Part shown: piece by piece, positions 17,031 through 25,999 of the stretch
How positions within the stretch are numbered: the stretch's first letter is position 1
Layout of the letters: every line of letters begins with the position of its first letter
From: Anaerophaga thermohalophila str. Valhall
GTDB lineage: Bacteria > Bacteroidota > Bacteroidia > Bacteroidales > Marinilabiliaceae
Reading direction: 5' to 3'
DNA: 54,018 bases
Assembly: GCF_000250735.1 (NCBI RefSeq)
Contig: NZ_AHZV01000132.1
Coordinates: 1-54,018, forward strand
Position numbers and translations under genes: made by a program
The notes under the pieces: generated by a model
What the model was told of the DNA's origin: nothing
Databases searched by the model: none
What the model saw: the letters and a program-made list of their open reading frames with translations, nothing else

Positions 17031-19793
17031 ATGAGCCTCGAGCCAGTTTTTGCCAATTCCCATATCTACTTCAAGCGGGACTTTTAGTAATACTGCCGAT
17101 TCCATCTCTTTTTTAACAATTTGCTTTACAGTATCGACCTCAGACTTTAAAACTTCGAAGTTCAATTCGTCATGAACCTGAATAACCATCTTGCTTTTCA
17201 GGTTTTCCTTTTCAAAAGCCCTGTCCACTGCAACCATGGCTTTTTTAATGATATCGGCAGCAGCGCCCTGGATGGGCGCATTAATCGCATTTCGTTCGGC
17301 TACTCCCCTAACTACACTATTGCGGCTATTGATGTCGGGCAAATAGCGGCGGCGTCCAAACATGGTTTCCACATAGCCCTTGTCTCGCGCCTGCCTGATG
17401 GCACGATCCATATATTGCCTGACACCGGGGAAGCTTTGAAAATATTCATCAATGATTTCTTTGGCCTCTCCACGAGGAATGTTCAATCGTTCAGAAAGTC
17501 CGAAAGCTGAAATTCCATAGATAATGCCGAAATTAGCTGTTTTTGCTTTTCTCCGCATGTCCGGAGTGACTTTATCAACTTCGACTTTAAAAATTTTAGC
17601 CGCGGTGGCAGCATGAATATCTTCCCCTTTGTTGAAGGCATCCAGTAGGTTTTTGTCTTCACTCAGATGAGCCATCAGGCGAAGCTCCACCTGGGAGTAA
17701 TCGGCGCTCAGGAAAAGATGATCAGCATCGGAAACCACAAAAGCTTTGCGCATCTCCCGTCCTTCTTCTTCACGGATGGGTATGTTCTGCAAATTAGGAT
17801 TGGAACTGCTGAGTCTTCCTGTGACCACTACTGCCTGGTTGAAGGAAGTATGTAATCTTCCCGTTTCTTTATTTATTAATTTAGGTAATGCCTCTACATA
17901 GGTGTTTAACAATTTTTTAAGCCCACGATATTCAAGTATATGCTCAACGATAGGATGACGGTCGCGAAGTTTCTGCAAAATTTCTTCGTTTGTGCTGTAC
18001 TGGCCCGATTTGGTTTTTTTTGCTTTATCGTCGATTTTCATTTTTTCGAAAAGCACTTCTCCCACTTGTTTCGGGCTGGAAACGTTGAATTCGGTACCCG
18101 CTTCACGTTCTATCTCTTTTTCCAACTCACTGATTCGCTTTTGGAGCTTTTTAGCATATTCTTTCAGGGCATCGGTATCCAGACAAACACCCGTATATTC
18201 CATTTCCGCCAGTACTTTCAGTAGCGGCATTTCCACCTCCTGAAAAAGGGAGGTCATTTTATATCTCTCAAGCTCTTTTAGGAGTAGTTCTTTGAGCTGG
18301 AAAGTAATATCGGCGTCTTCACCGGCATATTCGGTCACGATTTGTTTATCAATGTTCCGCATACTGCCCTGATTTTTCCCTTTGGCGCCAATGAGTTCTT
18401 CAATCGAAACCGGTGTATAATTCAAATACGTTTCGGCCAAAAAATCCATATTGTGCTTCAGTCCGGGCTGAACCAGATGATGAGCAACCATTGTGTCGAA
18501 AAACGGGCCCTTCATATCTGCGCCGTAACGTTTCAGCATCAGGTAATCGTATTTGATATTTTGACCAATTTTTAAAATCTTTTTATCCTGAAACACACTT
18601 GCAAACCTTCCGACAATTTTTTGAGCTTCCTTTTTGTCCTTAGGAACAGGAACATAGTAGGCTTCACCTTTTTTAAAACTAAAAGATAAACCGACGAGTT
18701 CATTCTTCCATACATCAATGGCCGAGGTTTCCGTATCAATACAGAATTCTTTTTGTACGCTCAGGTCGGCCGCTAATGCATCAAGTGCCTGCTGCGATTC
18801 AACCAGATAATATTGATGCCTGGTTTCCTTAATTGTTTTTTTTGACGATCTGGATGGAATGTTTGCCGCTTCTTCATCCCCGAAAAGAGAGCCCTGAGTA
18901 GCCGAATTTCCGGGTTTCCCTGCGATTTTCTCCCACAGTGTTTTAAACTCCAGCTCTTCAAAAACAGGTTGAAGTTTTTCAAGATCGGGACTGCCATGCA
19001 GGAATAATTTTTCATCGAATTCAATCGGAACACTGGTGTTAATGGTTACCAGCTTTTTGGACAGTTCGACCTGATCTTTATAGTTGATGAGATTTTCCTT
19101 CTGTTTACCGGAAAAATCATCGATGTGAGCATAAACATTTTCAATAGAACCATATTTACTGATGATATCCTTCGCTCTTTTTTCACCAATACCCGGACAT
19201 CCCGGGATGTTATCGGCACTATCGCCCCAGAGTGCGAGGAGATCGATTACCTGGGCGGGATTTTTGACACCAAATTTTTTGCGTATTTCGTCAATGCCCC
19301 ATTCTTCAATTTCGTTTCCTGCCGATTTGGGTTTGTACATCCGTGTATGTTCCGTAACGAGCTGTGCATAGTCTTTATCAGGGGTTACCATAAAAGTTTT
19401 AAACCCTTCGTCTGCAGCCTTTCGCGACAAGGTTCCCACCACATCGTCCGCCTCAAACCCGTCAACCTGAATAGTATTGATATTAAAGGCTTCCAATATT
19501 TTCTTAATGTAAGGAACAGCCTTTTTGATATCCTCCGGGGTCGCTTCCCTGTTGGCTTTATATGGTTCATAAAGTTCGTTCCGAAAAGTCGGCCCGGACG
19601 GATCAAATGCCACTGCAATGTGAGAAGGATTTTCCTTGTTCAGCACTTCGAGCAACGAATTGGTAAAGCCAAAAATGGCTGAGGTATTAAGACCTTTGGA
19701 ATTAACACGGGGATTTCGGATAAATGCATAATATGCTCTGAATATCAGCGCATAAGCATCAAGAAGAAAGAGTTCTTTTGTTTTTTCTGACAT
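17028..19793 (-). CDS. polA: DNA polymerase I
   Basis: Full-length three-domain family A polymerase (921 residues). The 5'-3' exonuclease domain is at ~1-290 (FLLDAYALIFRAYYAF; VDGFEADDVVGTLSRKA; GDSADNIPGCPGIGEK). The 3'-5' exonuclease keeps its metal ligands, FCIDTET (Asp352, Glu354) and the YAGEDADIT motif, so proofreading should be active. The polymerase domain has motif A SADYSQVELR (Asp698), the O-helix RRKAKTANFGIIYG and motif C QVHDELN (Asp875). The protein ends GKNWLEAH, the normal family end. The gene is followed at once by an R1 repeat. Roles are Okazaki fragment maturation and repair. Confidence 0.98.
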   Translation of the reverse strand: MSEKTKELFLLDAYALIFRAYYAFIRNPRVNSKGLNTSAIFGFTNSLLEVLNKENPSHIAVAFDPSGPTFRNELYEPYKANREATPEDIKKAVPYIKKILEAFNINTIQVDGFEADDVVGTLSRKAADEGFKTFMVTPDKDYAQLVTEHTRMYKPKSAGNEIEEWGIDEIRKKFGVKNPAQVIDLLALWGDSADNIPGCPGIGEKRAKDIISKYGSIENVYAHIDDFSGKQKENLINYKDQVELSKKLVTINTSVPIEFDEKLFLHGSPDLEKLQPVFEELEFKTLWEKIAGKPGNSATQGSLFGDEEAANIPSRSSKKTIKETRHQYYLVESQQALDALAADLSVQKEFCIDTETSAIDVWKNELVGLSFSFKKGEAYYVPVPKDKKEAQKIVGRFASVFQDKKILKIGQNIKYDYLMLKRYGADMKGPFFDTMVAHHLVQPGLKHNMDFLAETYLNYTPVSIEELIGAKGKNQGSMRNIDKQIVTEYAGEDADITFQLKELLLKELERYKMTSLFQEVEMPLLKVLAEMEYTGVCLDTDALKEYAKKLQKRISELEKEIEREAGTEFNVSSPKQVGEVLFEKMKIDDKAKKTKSGQYSTNEEILQKLRDRHPIVEHILEYRGLKKLLNTYVEALPKLINKETGRLHTSFNQAVVVTGRLSSSNPNLQNIPIREEEGREMRKAFVVSDADHLFLSADYSQVELRLMAHLSEDKNLLDAFNKGEDIHAATAAKIFKVEVDKVTPDMRRKAKTANFGIIYGISAFGLSERLNIPRGEAKEIIDEYFQSFPGVRQYMDRAIRQARDKGYVETMFGRRRYLPDINSRNSVVRGVAERNAINAPIQGAAADIIKKAMVAVDRAFEKENLKSKMVIQVHDELNFEVLKSEVDTVKQIVKKEMESAVLLKVPLEVDMGIGKNWLEAH

Positions 19794-19836
19794 GATGTAT
19801 AGGCTTTATTTCCGAAAATTAAGAAAAAAAGCACAA

Positions 19837-20286
19837 CTACTCATTATCGGAAGCATACCATTCGGCAAAAGAATTGCCGGTTTCGTGTAGTTTCAGGCTG
19901 AAAAGTTTGATATGCCGTGGAAGTCGGGCATTTATTCTCTGCACAAAATCAACCAGAAGGTTTTCACAGGTAGGCTGATACGCAACGATGTGAAGACGAT
20001 CGGTGAGCTGCGGAATCTGTAATAGTTGGCCGACATCAGCCCGGTTACTCAAAACAAGAGAATGATCCATTTTTTCAACGATTTCTTCTTTGACAATCTT
20101 CTTCAAATCACCAAAGTCCATGACCATTCCGTACCTGGGATTATTTTCGTCAGTGCAGGGTTCACCAATTACCGTTACCTGCAGAATGTAAGAGTGTCCG
20201 TGAATGTTTTTGCACAATCCGTCGTAATTCCACAAAGCGTGGGCCATTTCGAAACGGAACTCTTTAGTTAATCTGATCTTCACCAT
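19837..20286 (-). CDS. queD: 6-carboxy-5,6,7,8-tetrahydropterin synthase
   Basis: Converts dihydroneopterin triphosphate to 6-carboxytetrahydropterin, an early step toward 7-deazaguanine and queuosine. The 149-residue protein has the zinc ligands His16 (FEMAHALW), His29 and His31 (NIHGHSY), with catalytic Cys25 in GLCKNIHGH. The GMVMDFGDLKKIVKE motif and the VAYQPTCENLLVDFVQRI segment, including its conserved TxEN-like Glu, are also present. It lies 35 bp before ArsR (upstream) and 43 bp from polA (downstream), all on the minus strand. Other QueD-family members act in biopterin synthesis; queA in this window favours queuosine. Confidence 0.93.
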   Translation of the reverse strand: MVKIRLTKEFRFEMAHALWNYDGLCKNIHGHSYILQVTVIGEPCTDENNPRYGMVMDFGDLKKIVKEEIVEKMDHSLVLSNRADVGQLLQIPQLTDRLHIVAYQPTCENLLVDFVQRINARLPRHIKLFSLKLHETGNSFAEWYASDNE

Positions 20287-20321
20287 TATCTGCCCTTCAT
20301 CAAAACAATATCAGAAAAATC

Positions 20322-20636
20322 TCAGTCAACCGAGCAACGGCTGACGCACTCAACAATATTCCGTAAACTGTCGTGTTTCAGGAAATAATAAGTGTTTTTA
20401 CCTTCTCTTTGAGAGGCCAGAACGCCTTTGTCTTTAAGTATGCCCAAATGATGAGAAGTAGTACTTTGCTCGATATTCAACAAGTTGTGAATTTCGGTGA
20501 CAGTTAACTTTTTGCCGTCTTCAAGATGACTTAAAATGGCAATGCGCATGGGATGTGCAATTGCCTTAAGCATACTCGCGGCACGGTCGAGCTGGTTAGC
20601 ATCCAGGTCTTTAATTTTCATTGTTTGTACTTCCAT
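20322..20636 (-). CDS. ArsR/SmtB family winged-helix transcriptional regulator
   Basis: DNA-binding protein of 104 residues (ATG at 20636; a TTG two codons earlier is possible). The winged helix is clear: LKAIAHPMRIAILSHLEDGKKLTVTEIHNLLNIEQSTTSHHLGILKDKGVL, followed by the wing SQREGKNTYYFL. No CxC metal motif is present in the recognition-helix region. Two cysteines occur in the tail (VECVSRCSVD), so metal or redox sensing through the tail is possible but unproven. The next gene downstream is queD, 35 bp away. An R3 repeat lies just upstream. Confidence 0.88.
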   Translation of the reverse strand: MEVQTMKIKDLDANQLDRAASMLKAIAHPMRIAILSHLEDGKKLTVTEIHNLLNIEQSTTSHHLGILKDKGVLASQREGKNTYYFLKHDSLRNIVECVSRCSVD

Positions 20637-20647
20637 TGTCAATAATT

Positions 20648-20765
20648 TTCATTCGTACATAATTTATTTATTAAGGTCGAATGGAACTCGCATGCAAGAA
20701 CTTATACATTTTCTTGCTGTAGTAAACCTGTCTATGTTCATTTCACGATACATCTTTTATCTAAC
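20648..20765 (-). repeat. R3 leader repeat upstream of the arsR-type gene
   Basis: Read toward the gene: GCATGCGAGTTCCATTCGACC, then TTAATAAATAAATTATGTACGAATG, ending 11 bases before the ATG at 20636. The order and orientation match the other R3 copies. Confidence 0.7.
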
Positions 20766-21036
20766 TCAAATTACAAAACACTCTATATCAATTATTTGTT
20801 TGCGGAGTTGAATTTTTGCTTATCAGGCCAATATTCGGTACTAACGGTAAAATTCTTATCTGCAAAATTTAACACTTCTGCCTTCTGCCTGGCAAACTTC
20901 TGCCTGTCGATTACTTATATCTAATAATTTACATATAGCAAACTTCAATAAATTTTTCGGGATAAATTATTGCTTTTCGAAAGCCAATAGTTCGTTAAAC
21001 CAATACTCTGTTAAAATTTTACAGATATCTGATAAT
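20766..21036. other. Intergenic AT-rich sequence with degraded repeats
   Basis: No gene is visible. GCCTTCTGCCTGGCAAACTT at ~20880 is an inverted relative of GGCAGAAGGCAGAAG at 13304. TCTGTTAAAATTTTACAG at ~21007 is shared with the sequence to the right of the R1 copy at 24764-24820, so the R2/R1 composite extends this far. Confidence 0.5.
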
Positions 21037-21203
21037 TACTGCGAGTCTATAAACTCGCATAAATTTTTGCAATATGTGTGTCTGTTCAGAACGTGCCGGT
21101 TGCAAGGCTTGCGAAGCCGCCAAAAACGCAGTTTACTTTTCGTAAATGAGTATTTTGGTGGCAAGCGTAACACAGCAAATGGTACTTTATGGACAGACAC
21201 TAA
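21037..21203 (-). repeat. R1 hairpin element, copy 3
   Basis: Minus-strand copy. The left end TAGTGTCTGTCCATAAAGTA is at 21202-21183, inner arms GCCACCAAAA and TTTTTGGCGGC flank TTTACGAAAAGTAAA, and the far end is TTTATAGACTCGCAGT. It is embedded in R2 sequence on both sides, in the same relative place as copy 4. Confidence 0.75.
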
Positions 21204-21512
21204 TTAATTATTTACACAGTTATTGTCATAAATCGCAACTCTCTCATAATAAAACCTTTGCGTCATTGCGTCTTTGCGTTTAGTCTTTTTGGCTTTTTTT
21301 AACTGACTATTGTGAAACATTTGAATGTTTTAAAAGCCATTCAGTAATGGTCTGGTCTTCAACCGCCGGAAACGAAATAGTTGTCAATTTGCCAACAGGC
21401 AAATATAATGAAGATATTTTGATTATTAGATATTTAAATGTTTAAAATATCCAAATATTTAGATGACATTGATATTTAAAAGCAGTTACAACACAAATAC
21501 GCATCAATTTGT
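21204..21512 (-). repeat. R2 repeat (interrupted by R1) and AT-rich leader
   Basis: R2 landmarks on the minus strand: AGTTAAAAAAAGCC, AAACGCAAAGACGCAATG, TTTTATTATGAGAGAGTTG. The part nearer the prenyl synthetase gene (~21313-21512) is AT-rich and contains TAGATATTTAAATG-type short repeats; no gene is visible. Confidence 0.5.
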
Positions 21513-21520
21513 TATTTTTG
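21513..21520 (+). promoter_or_regulatory. Candidate Bacteroidota -7 box for the prenyl synthetase gene
   Basis: TATTTTTG matches the Bacteroidota TAnnTTTG box and lies about 95 bases before the chosen ATG (21615). No good -33 TTTG was found at the usual distance, so this is a weak call. Confidence 0.35.
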
Positions 21521-21614
21521 AAAGTTGAATAGCACAGAATCAAAAATTAAACGCGAAACCACCATTACTCTTGCGGATAAAAATGAAAAAACACAGATAC
21601 GCAAACCAATATCA

Positions 21615-22588
21615 ATGAAGATATCATCCAAAATAACATCTCCTATCGAAAAGGAAATGAAGAAGTTCGAGCCGTATTATAAGAAGAACTTCGATACAAA
21701 AATCCCTTTGCTCAACATTATTACTAACTACCTGATTCGCCGTAAAGGAAAGCAGATGCGCCCGATGCTGGTTTTCCTGTCGGCAAAACTGAATGGAACA
21801 GTAAGCGATGGCACTTATACTGCAGCCGGATTAATTGAACTTCTTCATAATGCCACATTGATTCATGACGACGTGGTGGACGAAACTTATCAGCGTCGCG
21901 GTTTTTTTTCCATCAATGCTTTATGGCGTTCTAAAATTGCCGTACTGGTTGGCGACTACTACCTGGCCATGGGACTTATTAAATCTCTTGAAGAGAACCA
22001 AACCGAAGTACTGAGAATTGTATCAAAAGCAGTGAAAGAAATGAGCGAGGGTGAACTACTCCAAATTGAAAAATCAAGAAAATTAAATATTACTGAGGAC
22101 ATTTACTACGATATTATCCGAAAAAAGACTGCTACTCTTATTGCTGCCTGTACTTCTGCCGGTGCATATTCGGTAGGTGCAACGGATGAAGATGTGTCAA
22201 AGATGCATGACTTCGGCCAGAATCTTGGCATTGCATTCCAGATTAGGGACGACCTTTTGGATTACGAAAAACCAACCTGGCAGGAAAACCATCAGGCAAT
22301 GATCTGAAGGAGAAAAAAATGACGCTTCCTCTCATCCACGTGCTTTCGCAACAGTCGCCAGCCAAAAGAAAACAAATCCTCAGCACCATAAAAAAGCATC
22401 ATAAAAACGGGAAAAAAATTGCACCCATCGTTGAATTTGTCAAAGAGAACGGAGGCATTGATTATGCCCGAACAAAAATGACGGAATACAGGGATAAAGC
22501 GCTATCCATTCTGAGCACATTTCCCGGGAGTGATGCCCGCGATGGCTTGGAAGAGTTGGTTCACTATACGACTACCCGAAAAATATAG
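21615..22588 (+). CDS. Polyprenyl diphosphate synthase, with an apparent -1 frameshift
   Basis: Trans-prenyl chain elongation enzyme (octaprenyl/solanesyl type) supplying quinone side chains or related lipids. The ATG at 21615 begins MKISSKITSPIEKEMKKFEP; the frame is open further upstream from a TTG. The first aspartate motif LIHDDVVDE and preceding GKQMRPMLVFLSAKL are in frame 1, as is the second, RDDLLDYE. The next block, TNLAGKPSGNDLKEKKMTLPLI, the normal continuation, is in a second frame. Adding one A to the run at 22267-22271 gives an intact 324-residue protein. A quinone or prenyl synthase is expected to be essential, so sequence error is suspected. Confidence 0.9.
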
Positions 22589-22615
22589 TATCTCTCCCTC
22601 GAATTTGTATTTGCT

Positions 22616-23494
22616 TTAAAAGCATTTCGAATATGACCTTCCCTCAAGATCGGCAAGGTCACTCATCAAGTTATTGGCCAGCCGGCTGGCACCAATCCTG
22701 AAACGCTCAGGAGTAAGCCATTCATTTCCAAGAACCTCTTTTACAATACTATAATATACCAATGCATCGTCGGTGGTTGAAATACCTCCTGCAGGTTTTA
22801 AGCCAACAGCTTTGCCGGTTTCACGATACCAGGCTTTGACAGCATGAGCCATAATCCACACCGCCCCGGGAGTAGCAGCAGGATTGAGTTTTCCTGTCGA
22901 GGTCTTAATAAAATCGGCACCGGCAGCCATTGATAAGATCGATGCTTCCCAAATATTCTCTGTACTTTCTAAAGCTCCTGTTTCAAGTATAACTTTCAGA
23001 TGAGCATCTCCCATTACTGATTTAATGGTTTTTATCTCTTCCATAATAAGTTCGTGGTTGCCTTCCAGAAATTCTCCAACCGACAGGACAATATCTATTT
23101 CATTGGCCCCCAGTTCAAGTGCCTTCCTTGTCTCCTGAACTTTCAAATCAAGAAAAGTCTGGGAAGAAGGAAATCCGGCAGAAACAACTGCTCTTTTAAC
23201 ATCAAGTTTTCCAAGCCTGGCTTTCAGCACGCTGGCAAAAACAGGATAAACACAAACCGCTCCAACCAGTGGCATATCAGGATATTGCCGGTGAAAAGAA
23301 ACCAGATTGTCACAAAATTCCTGAACAGAATTGGCACTGTCAGTGGTATTAAGACTGGTAAGGTCAATACACGAAAATATGGTCTTCAAATTATCGGGAA
23401 TCATATACTCACCAAGATTTGAAGAGCCTTCAAACGCTGGCATTTGCTGAAGATATTTTTCATATTTCCCGAGAAGGTGTTCCGTTGCTTCCAT
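22616..23494 (-). CDS. deoC: Deoxyribose-phosphate aldolase
   Basis: Cleaves 2-deoxyribose 5-phosphate to glyceraldehyde 3-phosphate and acetaldehyde in nucleoside salvage. The 292-residue protein has the Schiff-base lysine Lys197 in ADFIKTSTGKL and a second conserved lysine in VGLKPAGGIST. NEIDIVLSVGEFLEG and HLKVILETGAL are also standard. The N-terminal ~35 residues extend beyond the E. coli enzyme, as in several Bacteroidota DeoCs. It is convergent with the prenyl synthetase gene (27 bp gap) and one base from the MazG-like gene upstream, suggesting a dtd-mazG-deoC operon. Confidence 0.95.
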   Translation of the reverse strand: MEATEHLLGKYEKYLQQMPAFEGSSNLGEYMIPDNLKTIFSCIDLTSLNTTDSANSVQEFCDNLVSFHRQYPDMPLVGAVCVYPVFASVLKARLGKLDVKRAVVSAGFPSSQTFLDLKVQETRKALELGANEIDIVLSVGEFLEGNHELIMEEIKTIKSVMGDAHLKVILETGALESTENIWEASILSMAAGADFIKTSTGKLNPAATPGAVWIMAHAVKAWYRETGKAVGLKPAGGISTTDDALVYYSIVKEVLGNEWLTPERFRIGASRLANNLMSDLADLEGRSYSKCF

Positions 23495-23495
23495 T

Positions 23496-23828
23496 TTATT
23501 TTAGTTTTGGATTGTTTTTATGACGGTTTTTATCGCGTTGCGTCTTTTTTATCACCGATTGCTCAAACGCTGCAGTAAGATCAACGCCAGTCTGGTTGGC
23601 CAGACAAATAAGAACCCATAAAACATCGGCCATTTCTTCCTCTAAGTGAAGTTCTTCGCCGGCTTTAACAGATTGATCGCCATATTTTCGCGCCATCACC
23701 CTGGCCAGCTCACCAACCTCCTCGGTAAGTATGGCCATATTGGTAAGCTCGTTAAAATATCTTACCCCATGCTCTTTAATCCATTCATCAACTCTGGTTT
23801 GTGCTTCCTGTATATGCATGATCGTCAA
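23496..23828 (-). CDS. MazG-like nucleotide pyrophosphohydrolase
   Basis: All-alpha NTP pyrophosphohydrolase (110 residues) that probably hydrolyses non-canonical or excess nucleotides. The metal-binding motifs are LTEEVGELARVMARKYG (~29-45) and LEEEMADVLWVLICLANQTG (~62-81), the EExxE...ExxD pattern of the family. The start could also be the Met at 23819. It overlaps the end of dtd by 4 bp and is followed by deoC one base later. The neighbours are a D-aminoacyl-tRNA proofreading enzyme and a nucleoside salvage enzyme. Confidence 0.9.
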   Translation of the reverse strand: MTIMHIQEAQTRVDEWIKEHGVRYFNELTNMAILTEEVGELARVMARKYGDQSVKAGEELHLEEEMADVLWVLICLANQTGVDLTAAFEQSVIKKTQRDKNRHKNNPKLK

Positions 23829-24277
23829 CGTTTGTTTTTGGTATCAATAATAATGGTTACAGGTCCGTCGTTAATAACCTCAACGGCCATAGACGTGCCA
23901 AACTCCCCGGAGGTCACCTCCTGCCCCATCGCGGATGAAAGCGCTGTTTTGAATGATTCGTACAAGGGAATAGAAACGTCTGGTTTCGCTGCATCCACAT
24001 AAGACGGCCGGTTTCCTTTCTTTGTCCTGGCATGAAGTGTAAACTGGCTGACAACCAAAATCTCTCCGTTTATATCTTTAACAGAACGATCCATAACCCC
24101 ACGATCATCATCAAAAATACGAAGATTAATTATTTTATTGACAAGCCAATTGATGTCTTCCTCACCATCACTTTCAACAATTCCTACAAAAACCAGTAAA
24201 CCTTTTCCGATACTGCGGGTTTCTTTTTCATTAATGGTTACAGAAGCCCGCGACGCGCGCTGAATAACAACTTTCAT
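23825..24277 (-). CDS. dtd: D-aminoacyl-tRNA deacylase
   Basis: Removes D-amino acids (and glycine mischarged on tRNA-Ala) from tRNAs. The 150-residue protein is full length. It starts MKVVIQRASRASVTI and has the invariant SQFTL motif in ILVVSQFTLHARTKKGNRPS (~76-95) and the cross-subunit Gly-Pro motif NDGPVTI (~137-143). It overlaps the next gene by 4 bp. Its start codon touches an R3 repeat: the ATG directly follows AAATTTATACTG, so R3 supplies the entire near upstream region, including any ribosome-binding site. Confidence 0.96.
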   Translation of the reverse strand: MKVVIQRASRASVTINEKETRSIGKGLLVFVGIVESDGEEDINWLVNKIINLRIFDDDRGVMDRSVKDINGEILVVSQFTLHARTKKGNRPSYVDAAKPDVSIPLYESFKTALSSAMGQEVTSGEFGTSMAVEVINDGPVTIIIDTKNKR

Positions 24278-24375
24278 CAGTATAAATTTAGTCTAAGTTA
24301 TAGGTCTGATGGAACTCGTCCCGATCATACCGGACTCGTTTCATCCGTGTAAAGATGTTTGATACGTTATTTTTT
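24278..24375 (-). repeat. R3 leader repeat abutting the dtd start codon
   Basis: Read toward dtd: GAGTTCCATCAGACC, then TATAACTTAGACTAAATTTATACTG and the ATG. It is the clearest case of R3 running right up to a gene start. The 40533 copy shares CATCAGTATAAAATTAGTC and GTCTGATGGAAC with it. Confidence 0.7.
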
Positions 24376-24496
24376 ACTTGAGATGACACTAACTTCATAA
24401 AAATACTATTTTTATGGCTCATCACAATAGTACAGTGATATCTTCGGATCACATATGGCCGTTATATAACGATTTTGTACAATTCTAAGATTGGCA
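24376..24496. other. Intergenic AT-rich sequence
   Basis: I see no gene or repeat landmark here, between the R3 copy upstream of dtd and the R2 repeat. Confidence 0.4.
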
Positions 24497-24596
24497 ATAG
24501 TCTGTTAAAAAAGGCCGAAACACATAAACGCAATGGCGCAAGCTTTTTATTATGAGAGAGTTGTGGTTTGTGTCATTAATTGTTTAAACAACTAAT
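24497..24596 (+). repeat. R2 repeat, left part (R1 inserted in it)
   Basis: Landmarks: AGTCTGTTAAAAAAGGCC, CATAAACGCAATGGCGCAAG, TTTTTATTATGAGAGAGTTG, then TTGTTTAAACAACTAAT. R1 copy 4 follows at once; R2-type sequence resumes with ACAAGACATCTGTAAAATTT on the other side (24764-24820). Confidence 0.65.
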
Positions 24597-24762
24597 TAGT
24601 GTCTGTCTATAAATGCCATTTACGGTGTTACGTTCGTCCGAAAATTACTCATTTACGACGAGTAAACTCCATATTTTTGGACTTCGCAAGCCTTGTAAAT
24701 GACACTTTCTGAAAAGACACACATATTGTAAAAACTTTTGCGTGTTTATAGACGAACACTAA
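24597..24762 (+). repeat. R1 hairpin element, copy 4, with apparent target duplication
   Basis: Begins TTAGTGTCTGTCTATAAA and ends TTTATAGACGAACACTAATT. Both ends are flanked by AATT: ACT-AATT-AGTGTC and AACACT-AATT-ACAAG. This is compatible with a 4-bp target duplication, though short AT-rich matches can be fortuitous. Inner arms and the central dyad are the same as in the other copies. Confidence 0.75.
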
Positions 24763-24934
24763 TTACAAGACATCTGTAAAATTTTAACGCAGTATTGATA
24801 TTTGAATACAACAAGGAAAATCAAAAGTATATATGTCATTAATAATTGTAATTAATTGTTTTATGCGCTTTTATTAATGTGTAACTTCAATTTTTAAGTT
24901 GCCAATTTTTGCAATATTAAAAAATACAACCACA

Positions 24935-25904
24935 ATGGACAAGCGTACGCTATATATAATAAGTAAAACAGATGACCCGGCATTCAACCTGGCTGCCGAA
25001 GAGGTATTATTAAAACAGCACACAGAAGACATAATATTTCTTTATATAAACAAGGAATCGGTTATCGTAGGGAAACATCAAAATACACTCTCGGAAATCA
25101 ACCTTAAATATTTAGAAGAGAACAACATACCTGTTTACAGGCGCCTTTCGGGCGGCGGTACCGTATACCACGATCATGGCAACATAAATTATTGCCTTAT
25201 TGAAAACGGCGAACCCGGAAAGCTGGTCGATTTTGTACGGGCAACCACTCCTGTGGTTGAGGCTCTTAAAGACTTTGGTATTGAGGCAAGGCACGGCAAA
25301 AGAAACGATCTGCTGGCCGGGTATAAAAAAATTTCCGGCAATGCCTGTCATGTTTACAAATCAAGGGCCATGCATCACGGAACCTTGCTTTATAGAACCA
25401 ATTTACAGCATCTTACTGAAAGTTTAAAAACCGGGATCGTGAAATTCAAGGATAAATCGGTGAAATCGGTCAGAAGCGAAGTTATCAACATATCTGATAA
25501 AAGGCTCGGATAAGTCGCCATCTGAATTTATGCTGGAACTCGGCCAAAAACTGGCAATAAAATTTAATGCAACACCTTATAGTTTTACTGAAGAAGCGAT
25601 ACATCAAATAGACGAATTGAAAAAGGAAAAATATGAAACCTGGAAATGGAACTATGGTTACAGCCCTGTCTATGAATTCAGAAAAAGAAGTAAATCAAAA
25701 AATTACATATTCTCAATAAATTTGAAAGTAGAAAAAGGAATAATCAAAAATATTGATATTCGAAGTAATTATCCCGATCAGAATGAAATACAAAAAGCAC
25801 AATTTGCCATAAAGGAAACCTATCATGAAAAGAATCACCTGAAAGCTAAACTCGACGGTTTCTCGCCGGAATTGACAGAAGGAATACTGGAAACGGCATT
25901 TTAA
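24935..25904 (+). CDS. lplA: Lipoate-protein ligase A, with an apparent +1 frameshift
   Basis: Attaches scavenged lipoate to the lipoyl domains of 2-oxoacid dehydrogenases and GcvH. Frame 1 starts MDKRTLYIISKTDDPAFNLA and carries RRLSGGGTVYHDHGNINYC (lipoyl-AMP site), GRRGN-like RHGKRNDLLAG with KKISGNAC (catalytic Lys) and LLYRTNLQHLTESLK. It stops at 25513 after KDKSVKSVRSEVINISDK. The C-terminal domain (GSDKSPSEFM to LTEGILETAF) is in another frame. Removing one A from the AAAA run at 25499-25502 gives an intact 322-residue protein. Because the N-terminal domain is complete, the break lies between ligase and accessory domain. Confidence 0.9.
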
Positions 25905-25999
25905 GCAATCTAAAGACACACGTGGGTGATACAAACCAACAGGATTGAAAAAGTACTTTCCCTCCGTTATTGACAGACACAAATCAGGGTTGATTAAAA

